DNA from: Paenibacillus camelliae
GTDB taxonomy: Bacteria; Bacillota; Bacilli; Paenibacillales; Paenibacillaceae
Assembly (NCBI RefSeq): GCF_023715345.1
Contig: NZ_JAMBNY010000009.1
Location: forward strand, 62,001-126,000
Reading direction: 5' to 3'
DNA: 64,000 nucleotides
Part shown: in pieces, positions 34,931 to 43,776 of the stretch
How positions within the stretch are numbered: position 1 is the first letter of the stretch
How the letters are laid out: the number at the start of each line of letters is the position of its first letter
Program-made: the position numbers and the translations under genes
Notes under the pieces: generated by a model
The model's input: only the letters and a program-made list of their open reading frames with translations
The model's database searches: none
Told to the model about the DNA's origin: nothing

Positions 34931-37030
34931 TCATATTAAGCTATTAGCTTTGTAAGAAATAACATAGCTTTCACCTGCTTCAATCGTTAGTTCATAGCAA
35001 TCACTACCGATCGAGCGAACAATGCCATTGGTGCATTCAGGTAATTCGCTGCTTTCAATAACAAAACTCCCTTTTCCGTGCGTGCTGTGAACACGAATAG
35101 TAGTGAGGTCTACCTCGACACTAATTAATCCCTTTCCTGTAGGCACCGTTCCCTTCATATGCTCTAACCCACCGAGATTCGGTCGAATTTGATAGGTTTC
35201 ATAGCCCGGTGAAGTAGGAGTTACGCCTAGAAAATATTTACCAAAAAGATATACTGGCCCTGCACCCCATGCATGACATAAGCTTTTGCCGAAGGCGACC
35301 CCGTACATGCTGTAATGGGCATCATCCGTAAGCGATGGATCATACTCCTCCCAAAAAGTCGTTGCACCGAGCGAGATCATGCCACCCCAATAAGAAAGAA
35401 TCTCTTGCAGCACTTGGCGATGCTGCCCCGCTTCGCACAGCACCCCCATCTCGTGGAAGCGCATATATGGCGTGCGAATTTTGGGTACATCTGGATTCAA
35501 CAGAACTTGTCGGACGACGCTATCGCGCTGCTCGGGCGTGAGATAATTGTAGCTCATGGCGAACATGCTAGCGTGCTTCGTCAGCATAGGCTGCGTGACG
35601 CCGTCGATTCGGTGATGCAGCAGTCCTCCTTTCTCCTCGTCCCAGAACAGTTCGAACGTTTTTGCTTTGATCTCTTGGGCAAGTTTTTCATAGGAATCAG
35701 TGGCCGTCTGATCACCCAGCAGTCTGGCGAACGTTCTCATCGCCTCTAAGCTTCGTACGAGCAGCAATTGAATCGTACTTACCGCACCCGTATTGTTAAG
35801 ATCCGCCCAATCCACAAACACCCAATCCTGTGGCCTTCCCTCCAGGAAGCCTTCCTCATTGCGCTGCTTTAGACAGAATTCCATCATGCTCACTGCTCGG
35901 TCGTAATATTGCTTAATAAATTCCAAATCACCCGTGTAAAGATAATAATCTTGAAGTGAAATAAACCAATATAAAGAATAATCTAGAATTGTATTCATAT
36001 GTCTCACTAGCGGATCTTTGCCCCTAAGAGCGATAAGCGTCCTGCGCGTTACATCCAAATCGAAAAAGCTATAGTAATTCATCAGAAATGCCTGGTATGC
36101 ATCACCTGACCATACCCAGAAGTCTCTTTTAATGCCATCGAGAAAAAATTCCCTCGTATTCAAATGCAGCGTATACAGCCCCATCTCATATATCTCATTC
36201 AGCTTAGGATCTGAGCATTCGAACGAGCCTTGATAGGTAAGCGGTACATATTCATACAGCATCGATATGCGATCCCAGCTCACACCAGCATCTGCATGAA
36301 TCCATACATAACGAAATGCATTCGCGTCTTCTAGCGTATAGATACCATCCTTAGCACGCGAACCTGCTTCTGTAGCATCGAATTGATCCAAGCTGTAGCA
36401 TTCCCCAGGCGATATGGCCTCTGCAATCGATTCACCGTAATAAATATTCACGGACCCAGCGCCCTTCAAATTATGAAATTGCAAATATCCGAATGTCTCA
36501 CGACCAAAGTCAAGAAACGGATGGTCGTCCCTAAGCTCTTCCGAAGCAGGCTCCTTTGGCGTAACGTCTAAACGGAACTGTGATGGACGATTTTCTGGTG
36601 AGTCAAACGTCCAAGATGCTGCCGGCAGCCAATCGTTCTGATAGGAGCTTACTTCCCAGCTAGAGTCTGTCCGAATATGTGATCCTTCAATGAATAACGC
36701 AGGAGCCTCTACATCATTAAACACACAGACTAGAATTTCATGGTGTCCGGCTGGAAGCGTAACAACCGAATCATTAAAACGGGCATTGTCTTTCCCGTCA
36801 AGAATAAGTGAGAACGTCCCATCGGAAGTAATTTTGATTTGTTCCTCCTGTGGAAGGTCATACGTATATCTAAAGATTATGTTTGAATAGTGACGATCAA
36901 GCCGCCAAAAGGCAGGATACATGACCCCTCGTGACCTCCGTTTGACTGACAGCTTCTCGTGCAGCCTTATCTCAAAATCTCCGGGATACCAAATCCAGAA
37001 CGCAGTTTGATTGCTTGAGCTTTGATCCAT
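34931..37030 (-). CDS. Alpha-L-rhamnosidase, glycoside hydrolase family 78
   Basis: The 699-residue protein has N-terminal beta-sandwich domains (1-270), with the bacterial rhamnosidase phrase FLDFGRETFGYLQF. The (alpha/alpha)6 catalytic barrel follows, with GIKRDFWVWSGDAY (Asp303, Asp310) and TTFWEEYDPS (Glu561/562), positions that carry the acid and base in characterised GH78 enzymes. A C-terminal beta domain ends the chain. No signal peptide is present. It releases alpha-linked L-rhamnose, here most likely from RG-I oligomers. Its start region overlaps the spacer to the divergent AraC gene at 37100. Confidence 0.92.
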   Translation of the reverse strand: MDQSSSNQTAFWIWYPGDFEIRLHEKLSVKRRSRGVMYPAFWRLDRHYSNIIFRYTYDLPQEEQIKITSDGTFSLILDGKDNARFNDSVVTLPAGHHEILVCVFNDVEAPALFIEGSHIRTDSSWEVSSYQNDWLPAASWTFDSPENRPSQFRLDVTPKEPASEELRDDHPFLDFGRETFGYLQFHNLKGAGSVNIYYGESIAEAISPGECYSLDQFDATEAGSRAKDGIYTLEDANAFRYVWIHADAGVSWDRISMLYEYVPLTYQGSFECSDPKLNEIYEMGLYTLHLNTREFFLDGIKRDFWVWSGDAYQAFLMNYYSFFDLDVTRRTLIALRGKDPLVRHMNTILDYSLYWFISLQDYYLYTGDLEFIKQYYDRAVSMMEFCLKQRNEEGFLEGRPQDWVFVDWADLNNTGAVSTIQLLLVRSLEAMRTFARLLGDQTATDSYEKLAQEIKAKTFELFWDEEKGGLLHHRIDGVTQPMLTKHASMFAMSYNYLTPEQRDSVVRQVLLNPDVPKIRTPYMRFHEMGVLCEAGQHRQVLQEILSYWGGMISLGATTFWEEYDPSLTDDAHYSMYGVAFGKSLCHAWGAGPVYLFGKYFLGVTPTSPGYETYQIRPNLGGLEHMKGTVPTGKGLISVEVDLTTIRVHSTHGKGSFVIESSELPECTNGIVRSIGSDCYELTIEAGESYVISYKANSLI

Positions 37031-37099
37031 TACACTTTCCCCTTTTCCTTTTATGGGTATGATTGTATACTATTTGCAACTAAGCGGAGAAAGGGTATT

Positions 37100-38059
37100 G
37101 TGACAAATATGGTTGGTAGTCATGACATATCGATTAAAAAAGAGACGAACAAAGCAAAAAAGGCACAAATCCATCATTCATCGGTATCTGAGCTATTTCG
37201 AGGATCTTTTCCACTGTTTGTTAATCGTTATCATGAGGGTTTCGACCTACGTGAGCATGATCACGAATTCTTGGAACTGGTATATATTACGTCAGGAGAG
37301 GGCTACCATTATGTCGGTGAGAGCATGGAACGCACCGCTAAAGGATATATGTACCTATTGCCACTAGGCACCTCACATATATTACGTCCCAGTGATGCAT
37401 CTGGAAAGCATAAACTAGTCGTCTACAATCTCTGTATCCGTCCTGAGTTTATCAGTGAGCTAAAGAGTTGGTTAGCTTCATACAGCACGAGTTCGAATCA
37501 TATATTATGGTCAATTTTCGATGGCGTGCCAGGGAGCTACATTCGGATCGTAGATAAAGCAATGCGGCTCGGGAGTGCATTCGAACAGCTTCATCAAGAA
37601 TATGAGGAGATGAAACCAGGATATGAGGCGAGCATGATGTCCATTCTGCTTCAGCTGATAGTACATATAGCCCGACAACTGGAGCAATTAGAAAATATCG
37701 ATAACAACATGGTTGGCAATAGTGCAACGCCTACTGATATGTCGCTTGCAATAGATTATATCAATGAACATCTAACAGACCCTTTGACGCTTGAAAGTAT
37801 AGCTGAGAAATCCGGCATGAGCCAACGGCATTTCATACGTTTATTCGGCAAGTGGACCGGAATGGGGTTTTCTGATTATGTACAGCATAAACGGATGGAG
37901 CTTGCATGCAGATTGCTAGTCGAGACCGATCATAAAATCGATCATATCGCAAATAACGTAGGCTATCGTGATATAGCACATTTCCGGCAGGTATTTCGTA
38001 AATGGTTGGGAACAAGTCCGAGCGAATATCGAAAAAAAGAAAAAGTGTACGATCAATAA
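37100..38059 (+). CDS. AraC-family regulator, divergent from GH78
   Basis: I choose the GTG at 37100 (VTNMVGSHDIS) because GGAGAAAGGG lies at proper spacing; ATG 37109 is the alternative, and the longer frame overlaps the GH78 gene. The roughly 319-residue protein has a cupin domain (FDLREHDHEFLELVYITSGEGYHYV, LLPLGTSHILRP) and the double helix-turn-helix (SGMSQRHFIRLFGKWTGMGFSDYV, ANNVGYRDIAHFRQVFRKWLGTSPSEYR). It is the likely regulator of the adjacent rhamnosidase, with L-rhamnose as a plausible ligand. Confidence 0.87.
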   Translation: MTNMVGSHDISIKKETNKAKKAQIHHSSVSELFRGSFPLFVNRYHEGFDLREHDHEFLELVYITSGEGYHYVGESMERTAKGYMYLLPLGTSHILRPSDASGKHKLVVYNLCIRPEFISELKSWLASYSTSSNHILWSIFDGVPGSYIRIVDKAMRLGSAFEQLHQEYEEMKPGYEASMMSILLQLIVHIARQLEQLENIDNNMVGNSATPTDMSLAIDYINEHLTDPLTLESIAEKSGMSQRHFIRLFGKWTGMGFSDYVQHKRMELACRLLVETDHKIDHIANNVGYRDIAHFRQVFRKWLGTSPSEYRKKEKVYDQ

Positions 38060-38105
38060 AACATAGAGATAGTTAAGAGCGATTGGCTTTAATCATCTCT
38101 ATGTT
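38060..38105. terminator. Hairpin between convergent AraC and hydrolase genes
   Basis: AACATAGAGAT (38060-38070) is perfectly complementary to ATCTCTATGTT (38095-38105). It lies directly after the AraC stop in a convergent spacer. Confidence 0.65.
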
Positions 38106-38144
38106 CTAATAAGTCACCAAAAATATGATATGTGTTTCAACATA

Positions 38145-39029
38145 TTAATCTACTAAAAATTGTATCACTTCATGGTTAACTTCTTCACTGTTTTCTATAT
38201 TTAATGCGTGTCCTGCACCAGTAATATGGCGGGTCTTAATATGGGGGATTAAGCGTATGGCTCTGTCAAAAGCACGCTGTGGCTTATAGATAACCTCCTT
38301 ATCCCCAATCATTAACAGCGCGGGGACTTTCACCTTTTTAAGCTCATCATCACTGAATACGGAAGGCACTAATATCTTATACTTCCAGCCAAACCCTACA
38401 ATTCCGTAATAAAATTGCTCCAACAGTTTATCGCTCACTCTATGATGGTTTTCTTTCGCGATGAACCAACGGGCACAGAAGTCGATAATAACGAGTCGCG
38501 TACGGATAATGTTTGCCGCTAATAAACGTATGCCAAATTGTTTTGAGAATGAAGTGAATGATGCAGCTGGAGCGAGCAGAACGATCTTCTTGACACGACT
38601 TTGCATATGTATCGTGAAGTTCAATGTGTGCCAGCCTCCATTAGAATGTCCAATAAAAATTGCCTGCTCGATATTCAGCCCATCTAACAGCTGATTCAGC
38701 CAATTCACATAATCTTTTTTCTCACGGAAATGAGCTTTAACCGTACTACGGTTAAATTCCCCCATTACATCTACAGCATATACCTGATAGTCAGCAGAGA
38801 GCGTTTTAATGTTTGGGTACCACATCGTAGCACTAAAGCCGAAACCATTCAGTAATATGATTGGCTCACCGTTTGCTGGACCAGACCTTATGACATGGGT
38901 CGTGCCGTAATCCGTTTCTACATATATTGATTCATAGGGTACAGGCCATAGGGATAGCGTACTCTCATAAGCATTCATATAGTTCTTTTCATGCTGCAAG
39001 CTCTTAAATAGGGTAGACTGATTATTCAT
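38145..39029 (-). CDS. Alpha/beta hydrolase
   Basis: The 294-residue alpha/beta hydrolase has the nucleophile elbow GHSNGG with Ser129, oxyanion region LLNGFGF at 59-65, an acid in LMIGDKEVIY and the catalytic His in GAGHALN. The segment FTSFSKQFGIRLLAANIIRTRLVIIDFCARWFI forms the lid. There is no signal peptide. Such proteins are often carboxylesterases or lactonases; no substrate can be named. It is a single gene, with AAAGGGGAACG upstream of the ATG, and marks the end of the pectin region. Confidence 0.8.
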   Translation of the reverse strand: MNNQSTLFKSLQHEKNYMNAYESTLSLWPVPYESIYVETDYGTTHVIRSGPANGEPIILLNGFGFSATMWYPNIKTLSADYQVYAVDVMGEFNRSTVKAHFREKKDYVNWLNQLLDGLNIEQAIFIGHSNGGWHTLNFTIHMQSRVKKIVLLAPAASFTSFSKQFGIRLLAANIIRTRLVIIDFCARWFIAKENHHRVSDKLLEQFYYGIVGFGWKYKILVPSVFSDDELKKVKVPALLMIGDKEVIYKPQRAFDRAIRLIPHIKTRHITGAGHALNIENSEEVNHEVIQFLVD

Positions 39030-39242
39030 GACGATTTCGTTCCCCTTTAATTAACGTTTGGTTCAGCTGTTTCTATTGTTATATTAAACTTATCTTGAAC
39101 TGCGAGTAGGACATCTGACCTAATTTTAATAATACAACACAAGGCTCAGAATGTGTCATATATTTTCCTATGTTCCTACTTTTTTCTATTCTCGAAAACG
39201 TCTTTAGCTTACGTATTAAATTTCAAATAGGATGGTGTAAGA

Positions 39243-39576
39243 ATGAAAAGGTATATACTCGCATTTTTCTTTTTACTTTCTATTAGCTTAATCGTGACTG
39301 CATATTGGAGTCCTTGGTTGAATGATTCAACGGCGCGATCATTAGCAGTTAACCATTTTATTGAGTTTAACAGCTCTATTCAAGATGGATGCGGGATTAT
39401 TTGTAAAGATTGTGGTGCCAAAGAAAATGTACAATGGGTCCCATTTGGGAGAAAGGTAACGATTGAGTATAGCTGTGGTGGACCAATTGATCCTGCTACG
39501 CTTCCAAAAAAACAGTCTAGTAACTGCTGCTGTCTCATTTATCGGAACAGTAAGACTTGAAGAATTCGAGGAGTGA
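39243..39576 (+). pseudogene. Small secreted or membrane-anchored protein with probable frameshift at an A7 run
   Basis: A frame starting MKRYILAFFFLLSISLIVTAY (signal anchor) continues with Cys-rich DGCGIICKDCG and ends at 39560 in the unlikely tail QSSNCCCLIYRNSKT. One more A in the run at 39506-39512 would instead give the natural-looking tail NSLVTAAVSFIGTVRLEEFEE with stop at 39576 (about 112 residues). It is therefore either a recent one-base deletion, a sequencing error, or a slippage site. I do not recognise the family. The single gene lies upstream of an APH pseudogene on the other strand. Confidence 0.6.
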
Positions 39577-39601
39577 ACATTAAGGAGCATTGTTTACTCA
39601 A

Positions 39602-40151
39602 TTATCCTTTTATGAAGCTTAATGCATTTTCGGATTGATGCTTTATGATACTTTCGGCAAACTGTTGATTAGGAAACCCTCTATGAAGCAACTTCAAAAA
39701 ACCAGCAGTTAACGAAATATGGTGATAATATTGATAAAATAACATTCTATAAGGATCTAGCTTATCGTTATCAAAAAAATGATAGTGATCTCCAAATCGA
39801 ATGTGTAGAAAAGCATGCTCATACTCAATATCAAAAAATTCAGCACCTTCGATATCAATGACATAGGGGACTAATTTGTTATTAACAATGAAATGATCAG
39901 GACCTAATTCCCCATGAATAAAGCCATAACGATTTCTATATGTAATCCTTGATTCCAGTTCCTGCAATTTTTCCAGTAGCTTGTTATGATTAATCTTAAA
40001 ATCTTCTAGAAATTTACTGATATAACGTAAATCTGTCTTGGACTTCTGCATTTGCAATTTGTGACACATTAGATACTGTAAAACCTGTACCGAAAACCAT
40101 CTTCACATAACTTTGTAAATCGTTTCTCGTTATAAGTAAAGTATTATCCAT
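39602..40151 (-). pseudogene. Aminoglycoside phosphotransferase-family pseudogene (internal deletion)
   Basis: The N-terminal fragment starts at ATG 40151 with AAGGAG upstream (MDNTLLITRNDLQSYVKMVFG). After about 35 residues its frame closes. A second frame then carries only the C-terminal half of an APH kinase, with GFIHGELGPDHFIV (catalytic loop) and VIDIEGAEFFDIEYEH (metal-binding motif). The ATP-binding N-lobe is missing, and the total is about 180 codons against roughly 300 for the family. It is best read as a decayed gene made by an internal deletion. It is not related in context to the intact APH-fold gene at 60358. Confidence 0.75.
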
Positions 40152-40320
40152 TGTAATAAACTCCTTTTCAAAGTTTTACGATCAAATTAATAATAGTATA
40201 AATTTTACAAATTTTATAGACTTTTCATGAAAAGATTGTTAGGATGTTGTTTGAGGTGTTTACAAATAGACAATCGGGTCATAGCAAGCGTATTGTTTCT
40301 TTTACGAAGAGGTGAGATTG

Positions 40321-40599
40321 ATGAATAAAAAAATATTATTAGGTATCACTGTTAGTCTAATAGTGGTTGCTTCTACGGTGTTCGCTACTTACGACCTTAA
40401 TTCTTCATCGACGACTGAGAAAACAATAGACAGTAAGATTTCTATTAGTGAATTTGAAGAAATGCGTGATATTTTTGATAAAGTCAATTCAGGAGAGCTA
40501 CCCATTTCTGCATTAAAAGATGCGGAAGCTTTATTAGAGAGAAATACCTATTATGTTATGCCTGAAACTTTGAAAGCCTATCAGGAGCTTACACAGTAA
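40321..40599 (+). CDS. Small exported or membrane-anchored protein of unknown function
   Basis: The start is ATG 40321 behind GAGGTGA. The 92-residue product has an N-terminal signal anchor (MNKKILLGITVSLIVVASTVFA) and an acidic helical remainder (ISISEFEEMRDIFDKVNSGELPISALKDAEALL). It is followed at 40619-40666 by a strong terminator, so it forms its own transcript. No family recognised. Confidence 0.65.
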   Translation: MNKKILLGITVSLIVVASTVFATYDLNSSSTTEKTIDSKISISEFEEMRDIFDKVNSGELPISALKDAEALLERNTYYVMPETLKAYQELTQ

Positions 40600-40618
40600 T
40601 AATTTGTCTAATTAATTT

Positions 40619-40666
40619 AAAAGGGCAAATATCCGTCGTCTAGCGACCGATATTTGCCCTTTTTTC
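40619..40666. terminator. Bidirectional terminator
   Basis: AAAAGGGCAAATAT (ending about 40632) pairs with ATATTTGCCCTTTT (from about 40650), followed by T residues; inner CGTCG/CGACC bases extend the stem. It separates the small exported protein from the convergent SMDEP gene. Confidence 0.8.
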
Positions 40667-40694
40667 ATTTGAATATTCTTTTTTAGAGACGATA

Positions 40695-41180
40695 TTACTT
40701 TACAAGATTAATACCCAACAGCACTAAAATCCCCGTACCAACAGCCCATACTACAATAGCAATCGTTTGCCAAATAATTACGTATCTTTTCGATGCACCT
40801 GATGCAATACAAATTAAAGCAGCGATATGGTCACCGATCAACAACGGACCAAGGAGTGATACTCCGGGAACGCCATACTTATGGAATAGCTTCTGTCCTC
40901 GTTCTAGTCGTTTGTTTTGCTTTTCTTGTTTACGTTCAGATGTTTTTCTACTTTGTAGCCACTGCTTAACACGATCACTAGCCAGGATAACAACCATAAC
41001 TGAGATCCAGTTTCCAACGATTGCAGCTAGTATTGTCATCACTGGAGAGAATCCAATCGCAATCCCAACAGGTACTGCAAAATAGCCTTCGATAAATGGG
41101 ATCATTGCTACAATCATAACCCCAATGAATTGTAATATCGGATTTGAGTTTTGCAACTCTTGTAAAAATTGCTCTAGCAT
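40695..41180 (-). CDS. Small multi-drug export-type membrane protein (PF06695 family)
   Basis: The start is ATG 41180 (MLEQFLQELQNSNPILQF) with AAAGGATGG upstream. The 161-residue protein has about four transmembrane segments with the family signature MIPFIEGYFAVPVGIAIGFSP near the N-terminus and GPLLIGDHIAALICIASGA in the second half. The family is annotated as putative small multidrug export but lacks firm functional data. It may be linked to the 58-residue glycine-zipper gene next to it on the same strand. Confidence 0.78.
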   Translation of the reverse strand: MLEQFLQELQNSNPILQFIGVMIVAMIPFIEGYFAVPVGIAIGFSPVMTILAAIVGNWISVMVVILASDRVKQWLQSRKTSERKQEKQNKRLERGQKLFHKYGVPGVSLLGPLLIGDHIAALICIASGASKRYVIIWQTIAIVVWAVGTGILVLLGINLVK

Positions 41181-41234
41181 GTTGTACCATCCTTTTTTGA
41201 TGTATGCAAGTCTTCTAGTCGTAATGTATGACAA

Positions 41235-41255
41235 CATTACGTATTGCCCACAGTT
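41235..41255. repeat. 21-bp direct repeat, left copy
   Basis: ATTACGTATTGCCCACAGTT plus a leading C occurs here and identically at 41518-41538. The pair flanks the 58-residue glycine-zipper gene (262 bp between copies). Confidence 0.85.
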
Positions 41256-41294
41256 GCCCTTTTATATAAAGATATTCTCTTTTAACTCCAATAA

Positions 41295-41471
41295 TCACTT
41301 ACATTTGGGTGAACTGAAAGCTGTAGAGCTGAATGCTAGACCTACTCCAACGCCAATCGCCATACCAACGGCAATGTTATCCAGTGCCACCCCGATAGCA
41401 ATCCCTATTGCAATACCCATTATCATACCTGAAGCAGACTTTTTTTGATTCGGGCCTTTACATGGACGCAT
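41295..41471 (-). CDS. 58-residue glycine-zipper membrane protein
   Basis: The short frame begins at ATG 41471 behind a strong GAGGGGAGG, so it is probably translated. The peptide starts MRPCKGPNQKK and is otherwise two Gly/Ala/Ile/Val-rich segments (GMIMGIAIGIAIGVAL and AVGMAIGVGVGLAF) with a GxxxG pattern that suits tightly packed transmembrane helices. It ends SSPKCK. Similar glycine-zipper peptides occur in Bacillales without a known role. It is flanked by 21-bp direct repeats. Confidence 0.65.
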   Translation of the reverse strand: MRPCKGPNQKKSASGMIMGIAIGIAIGVALDNIAVGMAIGVGVGLAFSSTAFSSPKCK

Positions 41472-41517
41472 GACTAGCGCCTCCCCTCTTCAGATGAGTA
41501 ATCCCCTCTTTCAATGA

Positions 41518-41538
41518 CATTACGTATTGCCCACAGTT
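41518..41538. repeat. 21-bp direct repeat, right copy
   Basis: Exact second copy of the repeat at 41235-41255, located between the 58-residue gene and the end of the ABC permease gene. Confidence 0.85.
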
Positions 41539-41548
41539 CCATCAATCC

Positions 41549-42862
41549 TTAGATTTTGTACGCCTTCATCGCCTTGCGAAGCTCTTTCATGCTTGGGCGC
41601 TTACCGTACATCAATACACCTGTGCGGTAAATCTTCGCGGAGAGTACAACCGCCAAGTAGATTGTAACGAGTAAAATTGCAAACGATACGAGTACTTCCC
41701 ATAGCGCAATATCTGTTAATCCAAGTCTTAACACCATAACGAATGGTGAGAACAATGGAATATGACTGCAAATTTTTACGAGTAAGCTATCTGGTGTAGA
41801 GATACTGAAGATCGCAATGTAGAAGCCTGCTAATGAGATAAATGTCATTGGCATTACGGCATTACCCAGATCCTCTGTTCTGCTTACAATTGAGCCAAGC
41901 GCTGCGTATAGCGTTGCGAATAGGAAGAAGCCCGCCAAGAAATACAAGCCTGCGAATACGAGTAGCATTGGATCAACTACAGACAGATCAATATTAAGCT
42001 CCTTCAGCATTTCAGCATTATGTGGTAGGCTCAGGTTAATCGCACCAACTGCAAGATAAGATGCAAGCTGAATAATGACGATCAGGAACATACCTGTAAT
42101 TTTACCGAACATGCTTGTTAGCGGAGATACGCTTGTAATTAATACTTCCATTACACGGCTGCTTTTTTCTGCTGTTACCTCGGAAGCGATCATTTGACCA
42201 GAGATCATTACCGCCATGAATAAGAAAATAATGATGAAGTAGATAATGCCCATATTAACGCCTTGCTCTTCAGCTGTTTTACCTTCACCTTCGCCGCCAG
42301 CAGACAATGATCCTTTAATTTGTACAGCATCGACAACAATTGGTGCTTGAAGCTCCTTCATTTGCTGTTCGGTTAGTCCTGCCTCTGACAAAATGTTATT
42401 GTGACGAATGACTTGTAATGCTGATTCAATCTGAGACGCTACGGAATAATCGAGCAGCTTCTCACTTTTCACGATAATTTCTGGGAAGCCACTATCTGTT
42501 GCTTCACCAAACTGCAAATAGCTGTATAGCTCACCTGCATCTAGCTCTGACTTCAGTGTTTCTTCGTCGCTAGCTGCATTGCCTGACGTTGCAAATCCTT
42601 TGAATGTTAGCTTACTGCCTTCAATATTAGCAAAATACTGCTCTAACTGCTGGCCAGTAACTGATCCAATGGATTGCCCATCTTGAATATAGCCAACCGT
42701 TTGCGTCTTATCTTCGCCGCCACCCTGGAATTGCATAATGATATAAGGAATGTTGACTACAACTGAAATAATAAGCAAAAATACGAGAGTAGAAATAATA
42801 AATGCTTTTGCTTTTAATTTATTCATTACGGTAAAACGTACAACTGTCCAGAAATTATTCAT
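41549..42862 (-). CDS. ABC-2 type transporter permease (NatB-like)
   Basis: The start is ATG 42862 (MNNFWTVVRFTVMNKLKAKAF), which overlaps the end of the ATPase gene by 8 bp. The 437-residue protein has one N-terminal helix, a large extracytoplasmic domain (about 45-200) and five or six C-terminal helices. The conserved SEVTAEKSSRVMEVLITSVSP is the ABC-2 coupling segment. This layout is that of sodium/drug exporter NatB. It forms the membrane part of the exporter with the ATPase at 42855-43757. Confidence 0.88.
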   Translation of the reverse strand: MNNFWTVVRFTVMNKLKAKAFIISTLVFLLIISVVVNIPYIIMQFQGGGEDKTQTVGYIQDGQSIGSVTGQQLEQYFANIEGSKLTFKGFATSGNAASDEETLKSELDAGELYSYLQFGEATDSGFPEIIVKSEKLLDYSVASQIESALQVIRHNNILSEAGLTEQQMKELQAPIVVDAVQIKGSLSAGGEGEGKTAEEQGVNMGIIYFIIIFLFMAVMISGQMIASEVTAEKSSRVMEVLITSVSPLTSMFGKITGMFLIVIIQLASYLAVGAINLSLPHNAEMLKELNIDLSVVDPMLLVFAGLYFLAGFFLFATLYAALGSIVSRTEDLGNAVMPMTFISLAGFYIAIFSISTPDSLLVKICSHIPLFSPFVMVLRLGLTDIALWEVLVSFAILLVTIYLAVVLSAKIYRTGVLMYGKRPSMKELRKAMKAYKI

Positions 42863-43757
42863 TACGATCACCAACCGTTCTAATAAAGATTTCGTTCAAT
42901 GTAGGCTCTTTCACTTGGAAATGCTCGATTTCTGTTTGAGATAAAGCATGATTAAGAATTTGTGCAGCTACTTTTTCTTCTGCAATTTCAATCTCTAGTC
43001 CATTTTCATGGCGATGTACTGCTTTTACTCCTGAAAGCTGTTCTAAACCTGCAACCTCTTCCTTTGTTTGCAGCCATACTTTTTCTTTCGGGAATTTGCT
43101 TTTAATATCTTTAACGCTACCTTTAACAACTTCCTTCGAGCGATGAAGAATTGTAATATTACGGCATAGCTCCTCTACATGCTCCATGCGGTGAGTAGAG
43201 AATACGATGCTTGCACCGTTATCACGCAGCTCCTTCACCGTTGCCTTCAACAGCTCAACGTTTACCGGGTCAAGACCACTGAATGCTTCATCCATAATAA
43301 TAAATTGCGGATTATGAATGACTGCAGAAATAAATTGAATTTTTTGCTGATTCCCTTTGGACAGCTCCTCGACACGTTTATTGTAATTTTCAGGTACCTC
43401 GAAGCGCTCAAGCCAATACTTTAGACTGCGATCTGCGTCTTTCGCTGACATGCCTTTAAGCTGAGCGAGATAGATTAATTGCTCACTTACGCGAATTTTA
43501 GGATACAGCCCGCGCTCCTCTGGCAGATAACCTACGTTTTTCAACAATTCGTTGCTGTACGGCTTCCCGTTATATTTTATCTCGCCTTGGTCTGGATAGA
43601 TAAGTCCTAGAATCATACGCATCGTTGTCGTTTTACCTGCGCCGTTAGCTCCTAATAGACCATAAATTTCTCCTTTAGACACTTCAAACTGGACGCCGCT
43701 GACTGCTGTTTTGTCTGCATAGTGCTTTACTACATTATTCACTACTAATGGATTCAC
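42855..43757 (-). CDS. ABC transporter ATP-binding protein (NatA-like)
   Basis: The start is taken as the second GTG (43757, VNPLVVNNVVKHYAD), for which AAGGTGG is well placed. The 300-residue ATPase has Walker A GANGAGKTTT, signature ELSKGNQQKIQ, Walker B FIIMDEAFSGLDP and the switch His in STHRMEHVEEL. The C-terminal accessory domain (about 225-300) is like NatA. It works with the overlapping permease gene. Export substrate unknown; Na+ or an antimicrobial compound is typical of the family. Confidence 0.9.
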   Translation of the reverse strand: MNPLVVNNVVKHYADKTAVSGVQFEVSKGEIYGLLGANGAGKTTTMRMILGLIYPDQGEIKYNGKPYSNELLKNVGYLPEERGLYPKIRVSEQLIYLAQLKGMSAKDADRSLKYWLERFEVPENYNKRVEELSKGNQQKIQFISAVIHNPQFIIMDEAFSGLDPVNVELLKATVKELRDNGASIVFSTHRMEHVEELCRNITILHRSKEVVKGSVKDIKSKFPKEKVWLQTKEEVAGLEQLSGVKAVHRHENGLEIEIAEEKVAAQILNHALSQTEIEHFQVKEPTLNEIFIRTVGDRNE

Positions 43758-43776
43758 AGTATTCCCCACCTTATCA

